DNA from: Syntrophaceae bacterium
GTDB taxonomy: Bacteria; Desulfobacterota; Syntrophia; Syntrophales; UBA2210
Length of the DNA stretch: 8,200 bases
Direction of reading: 5' to 3'
NCBI GenBank assembly: GCA_030619435.1
Contig: JAUXBI010000067.1
Coordinates: 1 to 8,200 of the forward strand
A program made the translations under genes and the position numbers. The notes beneath the pieces are model-generated. The model did no database searches and had not been told where the DNA came from. It worked only from the letters and a program-made list of their open reading frames with translations. Below, piece after piece: positions 1 to 7,961 of this stretch (position 1 is its first letter; the number at the start of each line of letters is the position of its first letter).

Positions 1-1695
1 ATCCACATCGGGATAAAAGAGAGAAGACTTATTGATATCATTTACTATTACCGAATTACCCCTGGCCGCCACGTAACCGGCAACTCCCTGGCCTACCTTT
101 ATCCGAATCCCTTCCAGTATCTTCATGTCAATATTCAGTGCAACGGTAAACTCAAGCCCGTCTTCACGCATGAGCAGAACCGCACCGGCTTCTACGCTCA
201 TGACCGCCCTGATCATATCCATGGTATACTTGAGAACCTGGTTTATGTCGAAAGTGGAAGACGCAAGGGCGCTTCCGATCTCTTTCAGCGTGTCCAGTTC
301 CCGATCCCGTTTGACAACATAATCGCCAAGCCGGTTTCTCTCCATCGCAAGCGAGAGAGTGTCCGCCATTCTCTCTATGAGCTCCTGCGATTCATAAAAG
401 AGGTTAGGCTCATCTGCACATAAAGCCAGGATTCCTGTAACACTTCCATCTGTTTTCAAAGGAACAAGCATGCAGGATTTGCTCCCGGCAAGAATCTCCC
501 TTTCACTCTCATGCACAAACGGGGAGGTATCCTCCTCAATCAGTGTGATTCCCTGTCTCAGAACCTTATCAAAAATTGATCCCTGACAGGGATGGTATGC
601 ATCCTTTGACAGGCGTACAGATCCTGCAGCCACAAAATCGAGGGTTCTTATGTTGTTCGCTCTGGTATCATCCTCCACCAGAATAATCGCAAGATTAAAC
701 GAAAGCGCCGATTGCATCTCACCAAGTATGACATGCAACAACTCTCCACCTTTGAGGCTGGAATTGATAGTCTGGACGATCTTCTGAATAGAGTCGAGAT
801 GACTTGCGCCCTCATTTCTTTCCCTTAAGAGACGCAGATTTTCATAGGTAAACGCCGCGCTACTCAGGAGAGGCCCCAGTATGTCCGTATCTTCGCTGGT
901 AAAAGGGATTTCATCATTCTTTCTGGAGATCGTAAATACTCCTACAATATCCCTTATGGTTTTAAATGGCATGCAGATAAATGACTTTGTTCCATACTGT
1001 TGGCGGTTCTTTCTGCCAAAACGGCTGTCTGTCTCAATATCCTCAACGATAAGGGGTGATTTGTTGATAACGGCATATTTGGCAATGCTGTCGGCAAAAT
1101 CCACCCTGTCACCCAATTTCAGCTGTTCTCCAAGACCGATGGTGGCCTTCACGACAAATGATTTCCTGTGGGGATACTCCAGGATCAGCACCGAACCAAC
1201 ATCAGCGTTCGCCAGTTTCAGAGCTCTCTCCAAGGTGACATACAGGATTTCCTCGGCATCAAAAGTTACATAGCAAAGGTCCGAAAGCTCCTTAAAAACA
1301 GCTACTTCCGAAATCTTTTGCTGAAGCTGCCCGAAGGTTATTCCAAACTGGGTTTCCAGAGTGCCGAAGGTCTTAACAATATTACTGATTTCGTCAGAAC
1401 CTCTTTGCGGTTGATCGATAAAGAATTCCGACGTAGCCTTATCTGAAACCTCTCTCGATATCCTTCCTACCCTGTCAAATATCCTGCGGAGCAAGATAAA
1501 ACCGATCAGTGAAAAAAGCAGGAAAAAAACAAAAAAGAGAAGAACATACTTGTCCGTCATAACGCTGTACTTGACGCCAAAGATAATAAATCCACCTACA
1601 GGAAACAGGAAAAAGAGGGCAAAGATAATGTTCATCCAACTGTACAAGTCCCTGTCTTCCGCAAATAACGCTCTTATATATCCCGCTAATTTCAT
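1..1695 (-). CDS. Membrane-anchored multi-GAF sensor protein, C-terminus outside window
   Basis: The minus-strand frame is open for 565 codons from ATG 1695 to the window edge, without a stop. Residues about 20-43 and 49-70 are hydrophobic and form two transmembrane helices with only a short loop between them, so there is no large periplasmic sensor. Residues about 70-120 resemble a HAMP linker (DEIS...F pattern at 101-110). Three GAF-type domains follow: about 130-285 (SFICMPF and VGVFTISRKNDEIPFTSED), about 297-455 (CMLVPLKTDGSVTGILAL) and 466 onward (GQGVAGYVAARGNSVIVNDI). Proteins of this design usually end in a histidine kinase, GGDEF or PP2C phosphatase domain; which one cannot be seen here. 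The start is supported by AGAGGA (1703-1708) seven bases upstream. A second ATG at 1703 hits a stop after three codons. It lies 97 bases downstream of the hydrolase gene on the same strand and may share its transcript or use its own promoter at 1759-1787. Ligands are unknown. Confidence 0.85.
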   Translation of the reverse strand, partial: MKLAGYIRALFAEDRDLYSWMNIIFALFFLFPVGGFIIFGVKYSVMTDKYVLLFFVFFLLFSLIGFILLRRIFDRVGRISREVSDKATSEFFIDQPQRGSDEISNIVKTFGTLETQFGITFGQLQQKISEVAVFKELSDLCYVTFDAEEILYVTLERALKLANADVGSVLILEYPHRKSFVVKATIGLGEQLKLGDRVDFADSIAKYAVINKSPLIVEDIETDSRFGRKNRQQYGTKSFICMPFKTIRDIVGVFTISRKNDEIPFTSEDTDILGPLLSSAAFTYENLRLLRERNEGASHLDSIQKIVQTINSSLKGGELLHVILGEMQSALSFNLAIILVEDDTRANNIRTLDFVAAGSVRLSKDAYHPCQGSIFDKVLRQGITLIEEDTSPFVHESEREILAGSKSCMLVPLKTDGSVTGILALCADEPNLFYESQELIERMADTLSLAMERNRLGDYVVKRDRELDTLKEIGSALASSTFDINQVLKYTMDMIRAVMSVEAGAVLLMREDGLEFTVALNIDMKILEGIRIKVGQGVAGYVAARGNSVIVNDINKSSLFYPDVD

Positions 1696-1758
1696 TCTTT
1701 CATCCTCTTGAGGCAAAAATGTTTAATAAATATAACAAGTCCTTACCACTTAAGATAC

Positions 1759-1787
1759 ATTAAAACCCACAGCAATGCAACTATCAA
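1759..1787 (-). promoter_or_regulatory. Candidate sigma70 promoter of the multi-GAF sensor gene
   Basis: On the minus strand, TTGATA (1782-1787) and TTTAAT (1759-1764) are separated by exactly 17 bases. Each matches the sigma70 consensus at five of six positions. Transcription would begin near 1750 and leave a leader of about 55 bases before ATG 1695. The site lies just after the stop codon of the upstream hydrolase gene, so the sensor gene could be transcribed alone as well as by read-through. This is inferred from motif and spacing only. Confidence 0.5.
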
Positions 1788-1791
1788 TACA

Positions 1792-2424
1792 TCACTGCAG
1801 CAGTTCCATGATCGCCTCCGCCATAAACTTGTATCCATGAGAAACCGGGTGCACGTGATCGGCCTGGACCAGATCACTAAATTGAAAACCCTGTGATATC
1901 CTATCTTTCCAGTACCTGTGCACCCTTACCAGAGGCAGCCCGTACAGATCGGCTAATTCCTCAAGCTGAGCATAATACCTTTCCACAAGTGTATTATCTC
2001 TCTGGTTCCCAAGACATACCGAGGTCACGAGGACGATCTCTGAATCTGTATTTTCCCTTATTCCCGCTATAATCATTTCGATATTGTTTCTAAATTCTTC
2101 CGGCGTATATCCGGAAAACGCATCGTTAAGACCGAACTGCACAAAGACACAATCCGGATTGCGGCACAGAACGTCTCTTCGCAACCTGTGCAATCCATTC
2201 TGCGCGGTGCCTGCCGGCATTCCGCAATTTATCAAACTGAACCTGGCATCCGGAAACTTTTCACCAATCATCTCATCCAGAAAATCCAGATACCCTTTAT
2301 CCACCATCCACCCATACGTAAGCGAATCACCCAGAGCCACCATGACAACGGGAGCACCCGACAGAAGCTTTTTTATTGTGTTTACCGGTTTCGGTTTAGT
2401 TTTCTGTTCCATTTCAACAATCAT
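1792..2424 (-). CDS. SGNH/GDSL-family hydrolase (esterase or lipase-like), cytoplasmic
   Basis: This is a small SGNH hydrolase of about 210 residues, a usual length for the TesA/GDSL group. Numbering from the longest frame (GTG at 2436), block I is VALGDSLTYG with the nucleophile Ser38. Block II is INCG with oxyanion-hole Gly72, block III is GLND with Asn104, and block V is ADHVHP with the catalytic pair Asp193 and His196. All four signature residues are present, so it should be active on an ester, thioester or acetyl group. The substrate cannot be told from sequence. The N-terminus is lysine-rich (KTKPKP) and has no signal peptide, unlike secreted TesA-type enzymes, so it is probably cytoplasmic. 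The start is uncertain: GTG 2436, ATG 2424 and ATG 2412 are all in frame and none has a clear ribosome site. ATG 2424 is used here; if the promoter at 2424-2452 is real, translation must begin at 2412. It is divergent from the ATPase gene and upstream of the multi-GAF sensor gene on the same strand. Confidence 0.88.
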   Translation of the reverse strand: MIVEMEQKTKPKPVNTIKKLLSGAPVVMVALGDSLTYGWMVDKGYLDFLDEMIGEKFPDARFSLINCGMPAGTAQNGLHRLRRDVLCRNPDCVFVQFGLNDAFSGYTPEEFRNNIEMIIAGIRENTDSEIVLVTSVCLGNQRDNTLVERYYAQLEELADLYGLPLVRVHRYWKDRISQGFQFSDLVQADHVHPVSHGYKFMAEAIMELLQ

Positions 2425-2452
2425 TGGTATTTGCACTGCCGGAATTTGTCAA
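2424..2452 (-). promoter_or_regulatory. Candidate promoter of the GDSL hydrolase gene
   Basis: On the minus strand a perfect TTGACA (2447-2452) is followed after 17 bases by TACCAA (2424-2429), a weak -10 match of three in six. Transcription would start around 2417, leaving only a few bases before ATG 2412. This would make the mRNA nearly leaderless and exclude the two upstream start codons. The perfect -35 and the ideal spacing favour it; the poor -10 counts against it. Confidence 0.3.
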
Positions 2453-2460
2453 GAATAAAC

Positions 2461-2484
2461 GTAATCCCGACTCGTCGGGATTAC
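2461..2484. repeat. Perfect hairpin repeat with TCCCGAC/GTCGGGA core
   Basis: Two 10-base arms, GTAATCCCGA (2461-2470) and its exact complement TCGGGATTAC (2475-2484), flank a CTCG loop. There is no T tract on either side, so it does not look like an intrinsic terminator. The core, TCCCGAC then two bases then GTCGGGA, occurs again inside mutS at 5306-5321, which suggests a dispersed repeat family. It sits nine bases upstream of the candidate -35 of the hydrolase gene, in the divergent intergenic region. Confidence 0.7.
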
Positions 2485-2567
2485 CGGTTAAAAGAACAGA
2501 GAATTGAAATCAATATCCAAAGTGCTTCAATCGTTAGGCATCGCTCATCGAGCAAAGTCAATCATTG

Positions 2568-2606
2568 CACAGTTTATTGGAAAAACTGTAAACTGTGAGA
2601 CGTCTC
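2568..2606. promoter_or_regulatory. Possible operator: inverted repeat plus adjoining palindrome
   Basis: CACAGTTT (2568-2575) pairs exactly with AAACTGTG (2590-2597) across 14 bases. An extra AAACTG lies within that spacer, giving three related half-sites. Overlapping the right arm by one base is the perfect 10-base palindrome GAGACGTCTC (2597-2606). The cluster ends 21 bases upstream of the candidate -35 of the ATPase gene, a usual place for an activator or repressor site. No regulator is identified; the function is inference. Confidence 0.3.
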
Positions 2607-2627
2607 GTAAAGCTTTCGGGTTTCAAG

Positions 2628-2656
2628 TTGTAATTTCTGAAGGGATGTTTTATACT
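2628..2656 (+). promoter_or_regulatory. Candidate sigma70 promoter of the GAF-ATPase gene
   Basis: TTGTAA (2628-2633, four of six) and TATACT (2651-2656, five of six) are separated by 17 bases. Transcription would begin near 2663, about 50 bases before ATG 2713. The -10 element overlaps the in-frame TTG at 2656, which argues against the longer reading of the gene. No sigma54 -24/-12 pattern was seen, although pilus ATPase genes sometimes have one. Confidence 0.5.
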
Positions 2657-2712
2657 TGCCACATCTTATCACAAGAACAAGAACGGGAAGCATATCGCGG
2701 GACAGGACATAT

Positions 2713-5040
2713 ATGAGCATCTTCCAATCAAAAACCGATCAGGAAAAGATCAACCGGTACGACAAGACGGCAAGAGCCCAGATAACGGCGCTTGAAGAAA
2801 AACTGAATCTCAGTAAGGCGTTGCAGGATATAACTAATCGTATCCATGCCGCTATTAACCTGAGGCAGATTCTTATCGATCTGAGAGATGATATCCTCGC
2901 TCTCTTCAATGCCCACTCCATTACCATCTATGTGGCAGACAGGGCAAAAAACGAGATATATTCAATGTTCCTGGCAGGATCCGAACTGAAGGAAATCAGG
3001 CTGCCCATAGATAACAAGAGTATAGCGGGATATGTGGCCAATAACGGAAAGACCGCGAACATAGCCAACGCCTATAATAGCAGAGAACTGCAGAGCATAT
3101 CTCCTGAACTCCATTTTGATTCCAGCTGGGACAGAAAGTCGGGATTTAGAACCGCCCAGGTACTGGCCGTACCGATCCTGTGTGAGAACGTTTTGATGGG
3201 CGTTATCCAGATACTGAACAGGAAAGATGGAGAGAGCTTTACCGGAGAAGATCAAAATTTCCTCAAGGAAATGGCCAATGTCCTCGGAACCGCTTTTCAC
3301 AACCAGGAGAGAGTCAGTCGAAAGAGAAAATCAAAGTTCAATTATCTGCTGACCCACGGTCTGATCATGGAAGAAGATCTGGAAGAAGCATGGAAGGCGG
3401 CAAAAAAGAACAGGGAAACGGTCGAGACCCATCTGATAAAAAAATTCATGGTATCGAAGGGTGATATGGGCAAGTCGCTGGAAGAATTCTATAATTGCCG
3501 CTTCGTCTCTTTCAGTAACAAATATCCGATTCCTTTTGATCTCCTGAAAAACCTGAAAGAGGAATACCTGCGCCGTGAACTGTGGGTTCCCCTGGAGAGA
3601 AGAGACGGCAAGGTAAAAGTCATAATAGACGATCCCAGCAACGTCCTTAAACAGGATATGATCGAAAATCTGCTAAGGACAAGGGCGGTGGAATATGATG
3701 TCGCCTTATATGACGATATACTGAAATTCATCAATCATTTCTATCAGGCGGGAGACAATGTTGATTCGATCTCCGATATCATCGGAAGGCTCGACACCGA
3801 AGAGGAGTTTGAAGAGGAAGAGAACGAAATAACTGAATCGGACAGTGTCATCATGCAGCTGATCAACCGGATAATCAACGATGCTTATATGCGTAACGCT
3901 TCGGATATTCACATAGAACCAAACATGATGAAGAAGAACGTTGAAGTAAGGTACAGGATAGACGGCGACCTGGCAACGTACCAGACTGTCCCCTTTAACT
4001 ACAGGTCGGCCATGGTCTCAAGAATCAAGATTATGTCGAATCTTGACATTACGGAGCGGAGAATGCCGCAGGACGGGAAGATAAAATTCAGGCGTTCGAA
4101 GGGAAATGAAATAGAACTGCGCGTGGCTACCGTCCCCACACAGGGGGGTGTCGAAGACGTAGTCATGCGCATCCTGACCAGCGGGGAAATAATGCGGCTT
4201 GAGGACATGGCCCTGTCACCCGGCAATTACGAAAATATCACAGAACTGCTTAAAAAACCCTATGGTATGATCCTCGCTGTAGGTCCAACAGGATCCGGAA
4301 AGACAACAACCCTTCACTCAGCGCTGCACCAGATAAACAAACCGGAAACCAAGATCTGGACGGCGGAAGATCCAGTAGAAATTTCCCAGTATGGTCTCAG
4401 GCAGGTACAGGTCAATCCAAAGATCGGCTTCGACTTTGCCAACGCCATGCGTGCATTTCTAAGGGCCGACCCGGACGTCATCATGGTTGGGGAAATGAGG
4501 GATTACGAAACCGCAAAGATAGGGGTAGAGGCATCGCTCACCGGGCATTTGGTTTTCAGCACTCTCCACACAAACAGCGCCCCTGAAACGATCGTAAGAC
4601 TGCTCGACATGGGAATAGATCCGCTCAATTTCGCAGACTCGCTCCTGGGCATACTGGCCCAGAGACTGGTGAGAACTCTGTGTATAAAATGCAAGGAGGA
4701 ATATCACCCGACAAGAGAGGAATATGACGAACTTGCGACTAACTATGGAGAAGAACTGTTTGCCGGCCTGAACATACCATACAATGATAATTTCAGACTG
4801 CATCGGGCCAAAGGCTGCAGTACATGCGACAAGACAGGTTACAGGGGAAGAATGGGAGTTCATGAACTGCTTGTAGCAACAGACGAAATCAAGCGGCTCA
4901 TACAGAAACATGAAACCGTGGAGACAATACGGAACATGGCAATCTTCCAGGGTATGTCAACACTGCTGCAGGATGGAATAACCAAGGTTATAGCGGGTCA
5001 CACGGATTTCAGCCAGGTACGCAGGGTGTGTATAAAATAG
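2713..5040 (+). CDS. GspE/PilB-family assembly ATPase with N-terminal GAF domain
   Basis: This 775-residue ATPase belongs to the type II secretion/type IV pilus extension family (GspE, PilB, MshE), cytoplasmic hexamers that power assembly of a pilus or pseudopilus. Domains in order: a short charged helix (10-45); a GAF domain (about 48-198, with SIAGYVANNGKTANIAN and MGVIQILNRKDG); a T2SSE_N/MshEN-like domain (about 207-345); an acidic linker (363-376); and the ATPase core. The core shows ASDIHIEP (396-403), Walker A GPTGSGKT (524-531), the Asp box AEDPVE, Walker B VIMVGEMRD (589-597), the His box TGHLVFSTLHTN (610-621) and a zinc-binding cysteine set, CIKC (C657, C660) and CSTC (C702, C705). 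All catalytic motifs are intact. ATG 2713 has AGGA (2704-2707) five bases upstream; a longer reading from TTG 2656 would start inside the promoter. No other pilus or secretion genes lie in the window, so pilB versus gspE cannot be decided. The GAF fusion suggests control of the motor by a small ligand or partner protein. Confidence 0.93.
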   Translation: MSIFQSKTDQEKINRYDKTARAQITALEEKLNLSKALQDITNRIHAAINLRQILIDLRDDILALFNAHSITIYVADRAKNEIYSMFLAGSELKEIRLPIDNKSIAGYVANNGKTANIANAYNSRELQSISPELHFDSSWDRKSGFRTAQVLAVPILCENVLMGVIQILNRKDGESFTGEDQNFLKEMANVLGTAFHNQERVSRKRKSKFNYLLTHGLIMEEDLEEAWKAAKKNRETVETHLIKKFMVSKGDMGKSLEEFYNCRFVSFSNKYPIPFDLLKNLKEEYLRRELWVPLERRDGKVKVIIDDPSNVLKQDMIENLLRTRAVEYDVALYDDILKFINHFYQAGDNVDSISDIIGRLDTEEEFEEEENEITESDSVIMQLINRIINDAYMRNASDIHIEPNMMKKNVEVRYRIDGDLATYQTVPFNYRSAMVSRIKIMSNLDITERRMPQDGKIKFRRSKGNEIELRVATVPTQGGVEDVVMRILTSGEIMRLEDMALSPGNYENITELLKKPYGMILAVGPTGSGKTTTLHSALHQINKPETKIWTAEDPVEISQYGLRQVQVNPKIGFDFANAMRAFLRADPDVIMVGEMRDYETAKIGVEASLTGHLVFSTLHTNSAPETIVRLLDMGIDPLNFADSLLGILAQRLVRTLCIKCKEEYHPTREEYDELATNYGEELFAGLNIPYNDNFRLHRAKGCSTCDKTGYRGRMGVHELLVATDEIKRLIQKHETVETIRNMAIFQGMSTLLQDGITKVIAGHTDFSQVRRVCIK

Positions 5041-5064
5041 GTTTACGGTTTACGGTTTCCGGTT
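5041..5064 (+). repeat. Short tandem repeat of GTTTACG
   Basis: Two exact GTTTACG units (5041-5047, 5048-5054), one variant GTTTCCG (5055-5061) and a partial GTT follow directly on the stop codon of the ATPase gene. It appears to be a simple heptanucleotide repeat in the convergent gap, with no evident role. Confidence 0.65.
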
Positions 5065-5065
5065 C

Positions 5066-5095
5066 AGGGGTTTAAGAGTTTAGCCCCTTATTTGT
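5066..5095 (+). terminator. Possible terminator after the GAF-ATPase gene
   Basis: AGGGGTT (5066-5072) pairs with AGCCCCT (5082-5088) to give a seven-pair stem with one G-U pair and a nine-base loop. It is followed on the plus strand by TATTTGT, a weak U-rich tail. It lies 26 bases after the stop at 5040, where a rho-independent terminator for this gene would be expected. The long loop and interrupted T tract keep confidence moderate. Confidence 0.4.
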
Positions 5096-5209
5096 AAAGT
5101 TATTGCAAAAATGACAAAATTTACAAACAATCGCGAATTTGAATCTTATTTTTCCTGTTTTCGTACCTTCGTGTTCTCATTATAATCTTTTTAATTAAAC
5201 ATTGGCTTG

Positions 5210-7831
5210 TTAGTCTTTCACCATTTTCTTCCATTCGCTTATTTTGCCGAGCGCTTCCATGGGAGTCATGTTCAGCACATCAAGCCCCTTCAATTCACTA
5301 ATCAGTCCCGACATGTCGGGACTTTTTTCACCGGCGAAAAGGTTCATCTGCCCTATATCACCCTTCTGCGATGCCTTCCCCCGAGCAATTCTCGGCATGC
5401 CTATCTCGTCCAGTTCACCCTTTTCCAGGTTTCTCAAGACTTCCCTGGCCCTCGATATAACATCTTCGGGGACTCCCGCGAGACGGGCAACCTCGATACC
5501 GTAGCTTCTGTTAGTCCCCCCTTCAACAATGGTGCGAAGAAAGATAACTCTGTCGCCCCATTCCTTAACCGCAATACTCAGGTTCCTGATCCCATCCATG
5601 GTTCTCACAAGATCCGTCAGCTCATGGTAGTGAGTCGCGAAGAGTGTCCGCGCTCCGAGCCTGTCCGAATCATGTATATACTCTGCCACCGCCCAGGCTA
5701 TACTGAGGCCGTCAAATGTGCTCGTACCCCTTCCCACTTCATCCAGAAGTATCAGGCTTCTTGAAGAGGCATTTTTCAGAATACTGGCCACCTCTGTCAT
5801 CTCCACCATAAAGGTGCTTTGTCCACCTGACAGGCTGTCCCCGGCTCCGACCCTGGTAAAGATTCTGTCAACTACACCTATCTCCGCCTCATCAGCCGGA
5901 ACAAAACTCCCCATCTGCGCCATCAGAACGATTACCGCCGTCTGGCGTATATAGGTTGATTTGCCGGCCATATTGGGTCCCGTGATAATAAGAAAACGAT
6001 TGCCATTGCGGTCCAGAAGCGTGTCATTGGGCACAAAACCGCCATCGGGATTCATCCTCTCCACAACGGGATGCCTCCCCCCCTTTATATCTATCAGATC
6101 CTCATTATTCACACGCGGGCAGCAGTAATTATACATCTCCGCCACCTCGGCCAGAGATGCTATGGCGTCAAGATCGGCAAGACGCGAGGCTGTTTGTTGT
6201 ATTCTTTTTATCTCGCACGCTATTTTTTCCCTTATTTCTACAAATAATTCGTATTCCCTTTTCTTCCTGCGTTCCTCCGCGCCCAGGACAAGGACTTCAT
6301 ATTCCTTCAGCTCCTGATTGATATACCGTTCCGCATTGACCAGTGTCTGCTTCCTGACATAGTCACCGGGAACCATGTCGCTGTTCGCCCTGGTCACCTC
6401 TATGTAATACCCGAACACATTATTGAAACCCACCTTTAGGCTGCCGATGCCTGTTCGTTTCCGCTCCCTGTCCTCCATGGCTGCGATCCATTTCTTACCG
6501 TCCGTGCCAAGCGATATGAATTTATCCAACTCATCATCATACCCCTTCTTAATCACATAACCGTCACGAATGGTTACCGGAGGATCTTCCGCTATCGCGT
6601 TCCCTATCAGGTCTGCCACATCCGGCATATCATCGAGTTCATTACGGATAATGGATATCAGAGAGGATTCCAGCTTCGAAACAGTATTCTTTATGGCGGG
6701 TATCAATCGGAGCGATCTCCCAAGCGCGAGCAGATCTCTTCCATTCGCGACACCCATGGAAACCCTGCTGCCCAGGCGCTCGAGATCATAAATACCGGCG
6801 AGAGACGAGCGTAGATTTTCTCTCAACAGGTGATCTTCCTTAATTTCCGAAACGGCGACGAGTCTTATCCTGATTCTGTCGGGATCCACAAGGGGATAAT
6901 TAAGCCACCAGCGAAGTTTTCTTCCACCCATGGCAGTAGTTGTCTCGTCAAGGACATGAAATAGAGAACCACGCTTTCTACCCCCCTGGATGGTGGCGAA
7001 CAATTCAAGGTTTTTCTTCGCAGTGTCATCCAATACCAGATAATTTCTTATGTCGTACCACAAGACATCATTTATGTGATTAAGCCTGTCCCTCTGTGTC
7101 TCCTTCACATATCGCAAGACCGCTCCAGCTGCTCCTGTCATCGCCGGATGTCCGCCAAAATCAACTTCTCTCCCGCCATCGAAAAACTCATCTACAAGAT
7201 CCGACGCATCATCCGGCAGGAAATAATCGGAAGCGAGATAATTTACGCTGCATTTGACAGCCCGCTCCGTAAATGCCTCCATAAGGTCACTTTCCTTCAA
7301 CTCTTCACATATGACCATTTCTCTGAAATCAAGTCCCGCTATCTCATCAAGAAAGGCCTCTTCGTCATCAGACTCTGTGACACGAAACTCGCCCGTTGAG
7401 ATGTCCACAAAGGCAAGACCAAAAGCGCCGTCCAACACCGAAATACCCGCCAGGAAGTTGTTCTCCTTGGCGGAGAGATTGTCGGAATCGACGACCAGTC
7501 CCGGAGTAACGATGCGCACGACCTCTCTTTTCACGATTCCCTTCGCATCCTTCGGGTCCTCCATCTGCTCGCAGACGGCAACTTTGTACCCATTTTCAAT
7601 GAGCTTTGCTATATAAGATGAAGCTGCGTGCCAGGGCACCCCGCACAGAGGGATCGCGTCTTCTTTGCCCTTGTTCCTGGATGTCAGCGTAATCTCCAGC
7701 ACCCTGGAAGCAACCTCGGCATCCTCGAAGAACATCTCATAAAAATCTCCCATCCTGAAAAAGATGATACAATCCCTGTGAGCTTCCTTTATCTCGAGAT
7801 ATTGCCTCATCGCCGGTGTAAGATTTTTCAC
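5210..7831 (-). CDS. mutS: DNA mismatch repair ATPase MutS
   Basis: This is a full-length MutS of 873 residues, within the usual 850-880. It binds mismatches and small loops and, with MutL, starts their repair. The mismatch-reading motif GDFYEMF places the wedging Phe30 and Glu32 in domain I. Conserved domain I text continues with PLCGVPWHA and [10 protein letters not shown]. The connector, lever and clamp regions occupy about 125-560. The ATPase domain has Walker [10 protein letters not shown] (618-626, Lys624), the signature [10 protein letters not shown] (665-674), Walker B LILLDE (Asp697, Glu698), GRGTSTFDG and ATHYHEL (His734). A variable linker (about 800-845) precedes the C-terminal dimerisation helix ([15 protein letters not shown]). 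It starts at GTG 7831, chosen because AGGAG lies six bases upstream and because the N-terminus then aligns with the family. It is convergent with the ATPase gene; no mutL or mutH is in view. A palindromic repeat lies in the linker. Confidence 0.98.
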   Translation of the reverse strand: MKNLTPAMRQYLEIKEAHRDCIIFFRMGDFYEMFFEDAEVASRVLEITLTSRNKGKEDAIPLCGVPWHAASSYIAKLIENGYKVAVCEQMEDPKDAKGIVKREVVRIVTPGLVVDSDNLSAKENNFLAGISVLDGAFGLAFVDISTGEFRVTESDDEEAFLDEIAGLDFREMVICEELKESDLMEAFTERAVKCSVNYLASDYFLPDDASDLVDEFFDGGREVDFGGHPAMTGAAGAVLRYVKETQRDRLNHINDVLWYDIRNYLVLDDTAKKNLELFATIQGGRKRGSLFHVLDETTTAMGGRKLRWWLNYPLVDPDRIRIRLVAVSEIKEDHLLRENLRSSLAGIYDLERLGSRVSMGVANGRDLLALGRSLRLIPAIKNTVSKLESSLISIIRNELDDMPDVADLIGNAIAEDPPVTIRDGYVIKKGYDDELDKFISLGTDGKKWIAAMEDRERKRTGIGSLKVGFNNVFGYYIEVTRANSDMVPGDYVRKQTLVNAERYINQELKEYEVLVLGAEERRKKREYELFVEIREKIACEIKRIQQTASRLADLDAIASLAEVAEMYNYCCPRVNNEDLIDIKGGRHPVVERMNPDGGFVPNDTLLDRNGNRFLIITGPNMAGKSTYIRQTAVIVLMAQMGSFVPADEAEIGVVDRIFTRVGAGDSLSGGQSTFMVEMTEVASILKNASSRSLILLDEVGRGTSTFDGLSIAWAVAEYIHDSDRLGARTLFATHYHELTDLVRTMDGIRNLSIAVKEWGDRVIFLRTIVEGGTNRSYGIEVARLAGVPEDVISRAREVLRNLEKGELDEIGMPRIARGKASQKGDIGQMNLFAGEKSPDMSGLISELKGLDVLNMTPMEALGKISEWKKMVKD
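5304..5328 (+). repeat. Palindromic repeat inside mutS, terminator-shaped on the plus strand
   Basis: Bases 5304-5323 form a perfect 20-base palindrome with the core TCCCGAC, AT, GTCGGGA. Six T residues follow it on the plus strand (5323-5328). In mutS it encodes Ser837-Pro-Asp-Met-Ser-Gly-Leu in the variable linker before the C-terminal helix, a place that tolerates insertions. Read on the plus strand, the GC-rich stem plus T tract has the form of a rho-independent terminator and could stop read-through from the convergent ATPase gene. The core matches the hairpin at 2461-2484 apart from its two central bases. Confidence 0.65.
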
Positions 7832-7837
7832 CCGTCA

Positions 7838-7842
7838 CTCCT
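7838..7842 (-). promoter_or_regulatory. Ribosome binding site deciding the GTG start of mutS
   Basis: AGGAG on the minus strand lies six bases before GTG 7831, within a purine-rich stretch. No other in-frame start near the conserved MutS N-terminus has such a site; the next ATG, at codon 8, is inside conserved sequence. Confidence 0.7.
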
Positions 7843-7873
7843 CTCCTTCAACCGGTACAATTCCACAGCCCCT

Positions 7874-7901
7874 ACTATCACAAAACAATCTGCTTTAACA
7901 A
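7874..7901 (-). promoter_or_regulatory. Weak candidate promoter for mutS
   Basis: On the minus strand, TTGTTA (7896-7901) and GATAGT (7874-7879) are separated by 16 bases, with TG one base before the -10 (extended -10 form). The leader to GTG 7831 would be about 35 bases. Both hexamers match at only four of six positions, so this is tentative. Confidence 0.3.
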
Positions 7902-7961
7902 CCCGGTGCTGGATCCGGAGGTATTCACTTCTTGACAATCAAATGTATCGGTGTTAGGCAA

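Noticed and set aside
881..1446. Plus-strand open frames between 881 and 1446
   Set aside because: They are antisense to the multi-GAF gene, whose minus-strand frame stays open and carries clear GAF motifs throughout.
2656..2712. Longer reading of the ATPase gene from TTG 2656
   Set aside because: The TTG overlaps the candidate -10 element, has no ribosome site, and adds 19 residues unlike the family, whereas ATG 2713 has AGGA at a good distance.
5207..5764. Plus-strand open frame of 185 codons antisense to mutS
   Set aside because: It lies entirely within strongly conserved mutS coding sequence on the other strand and has no domain signature; the same applies to the other plus-strand frames inside mutS and the minus-strand frames inside the ATPase gene.
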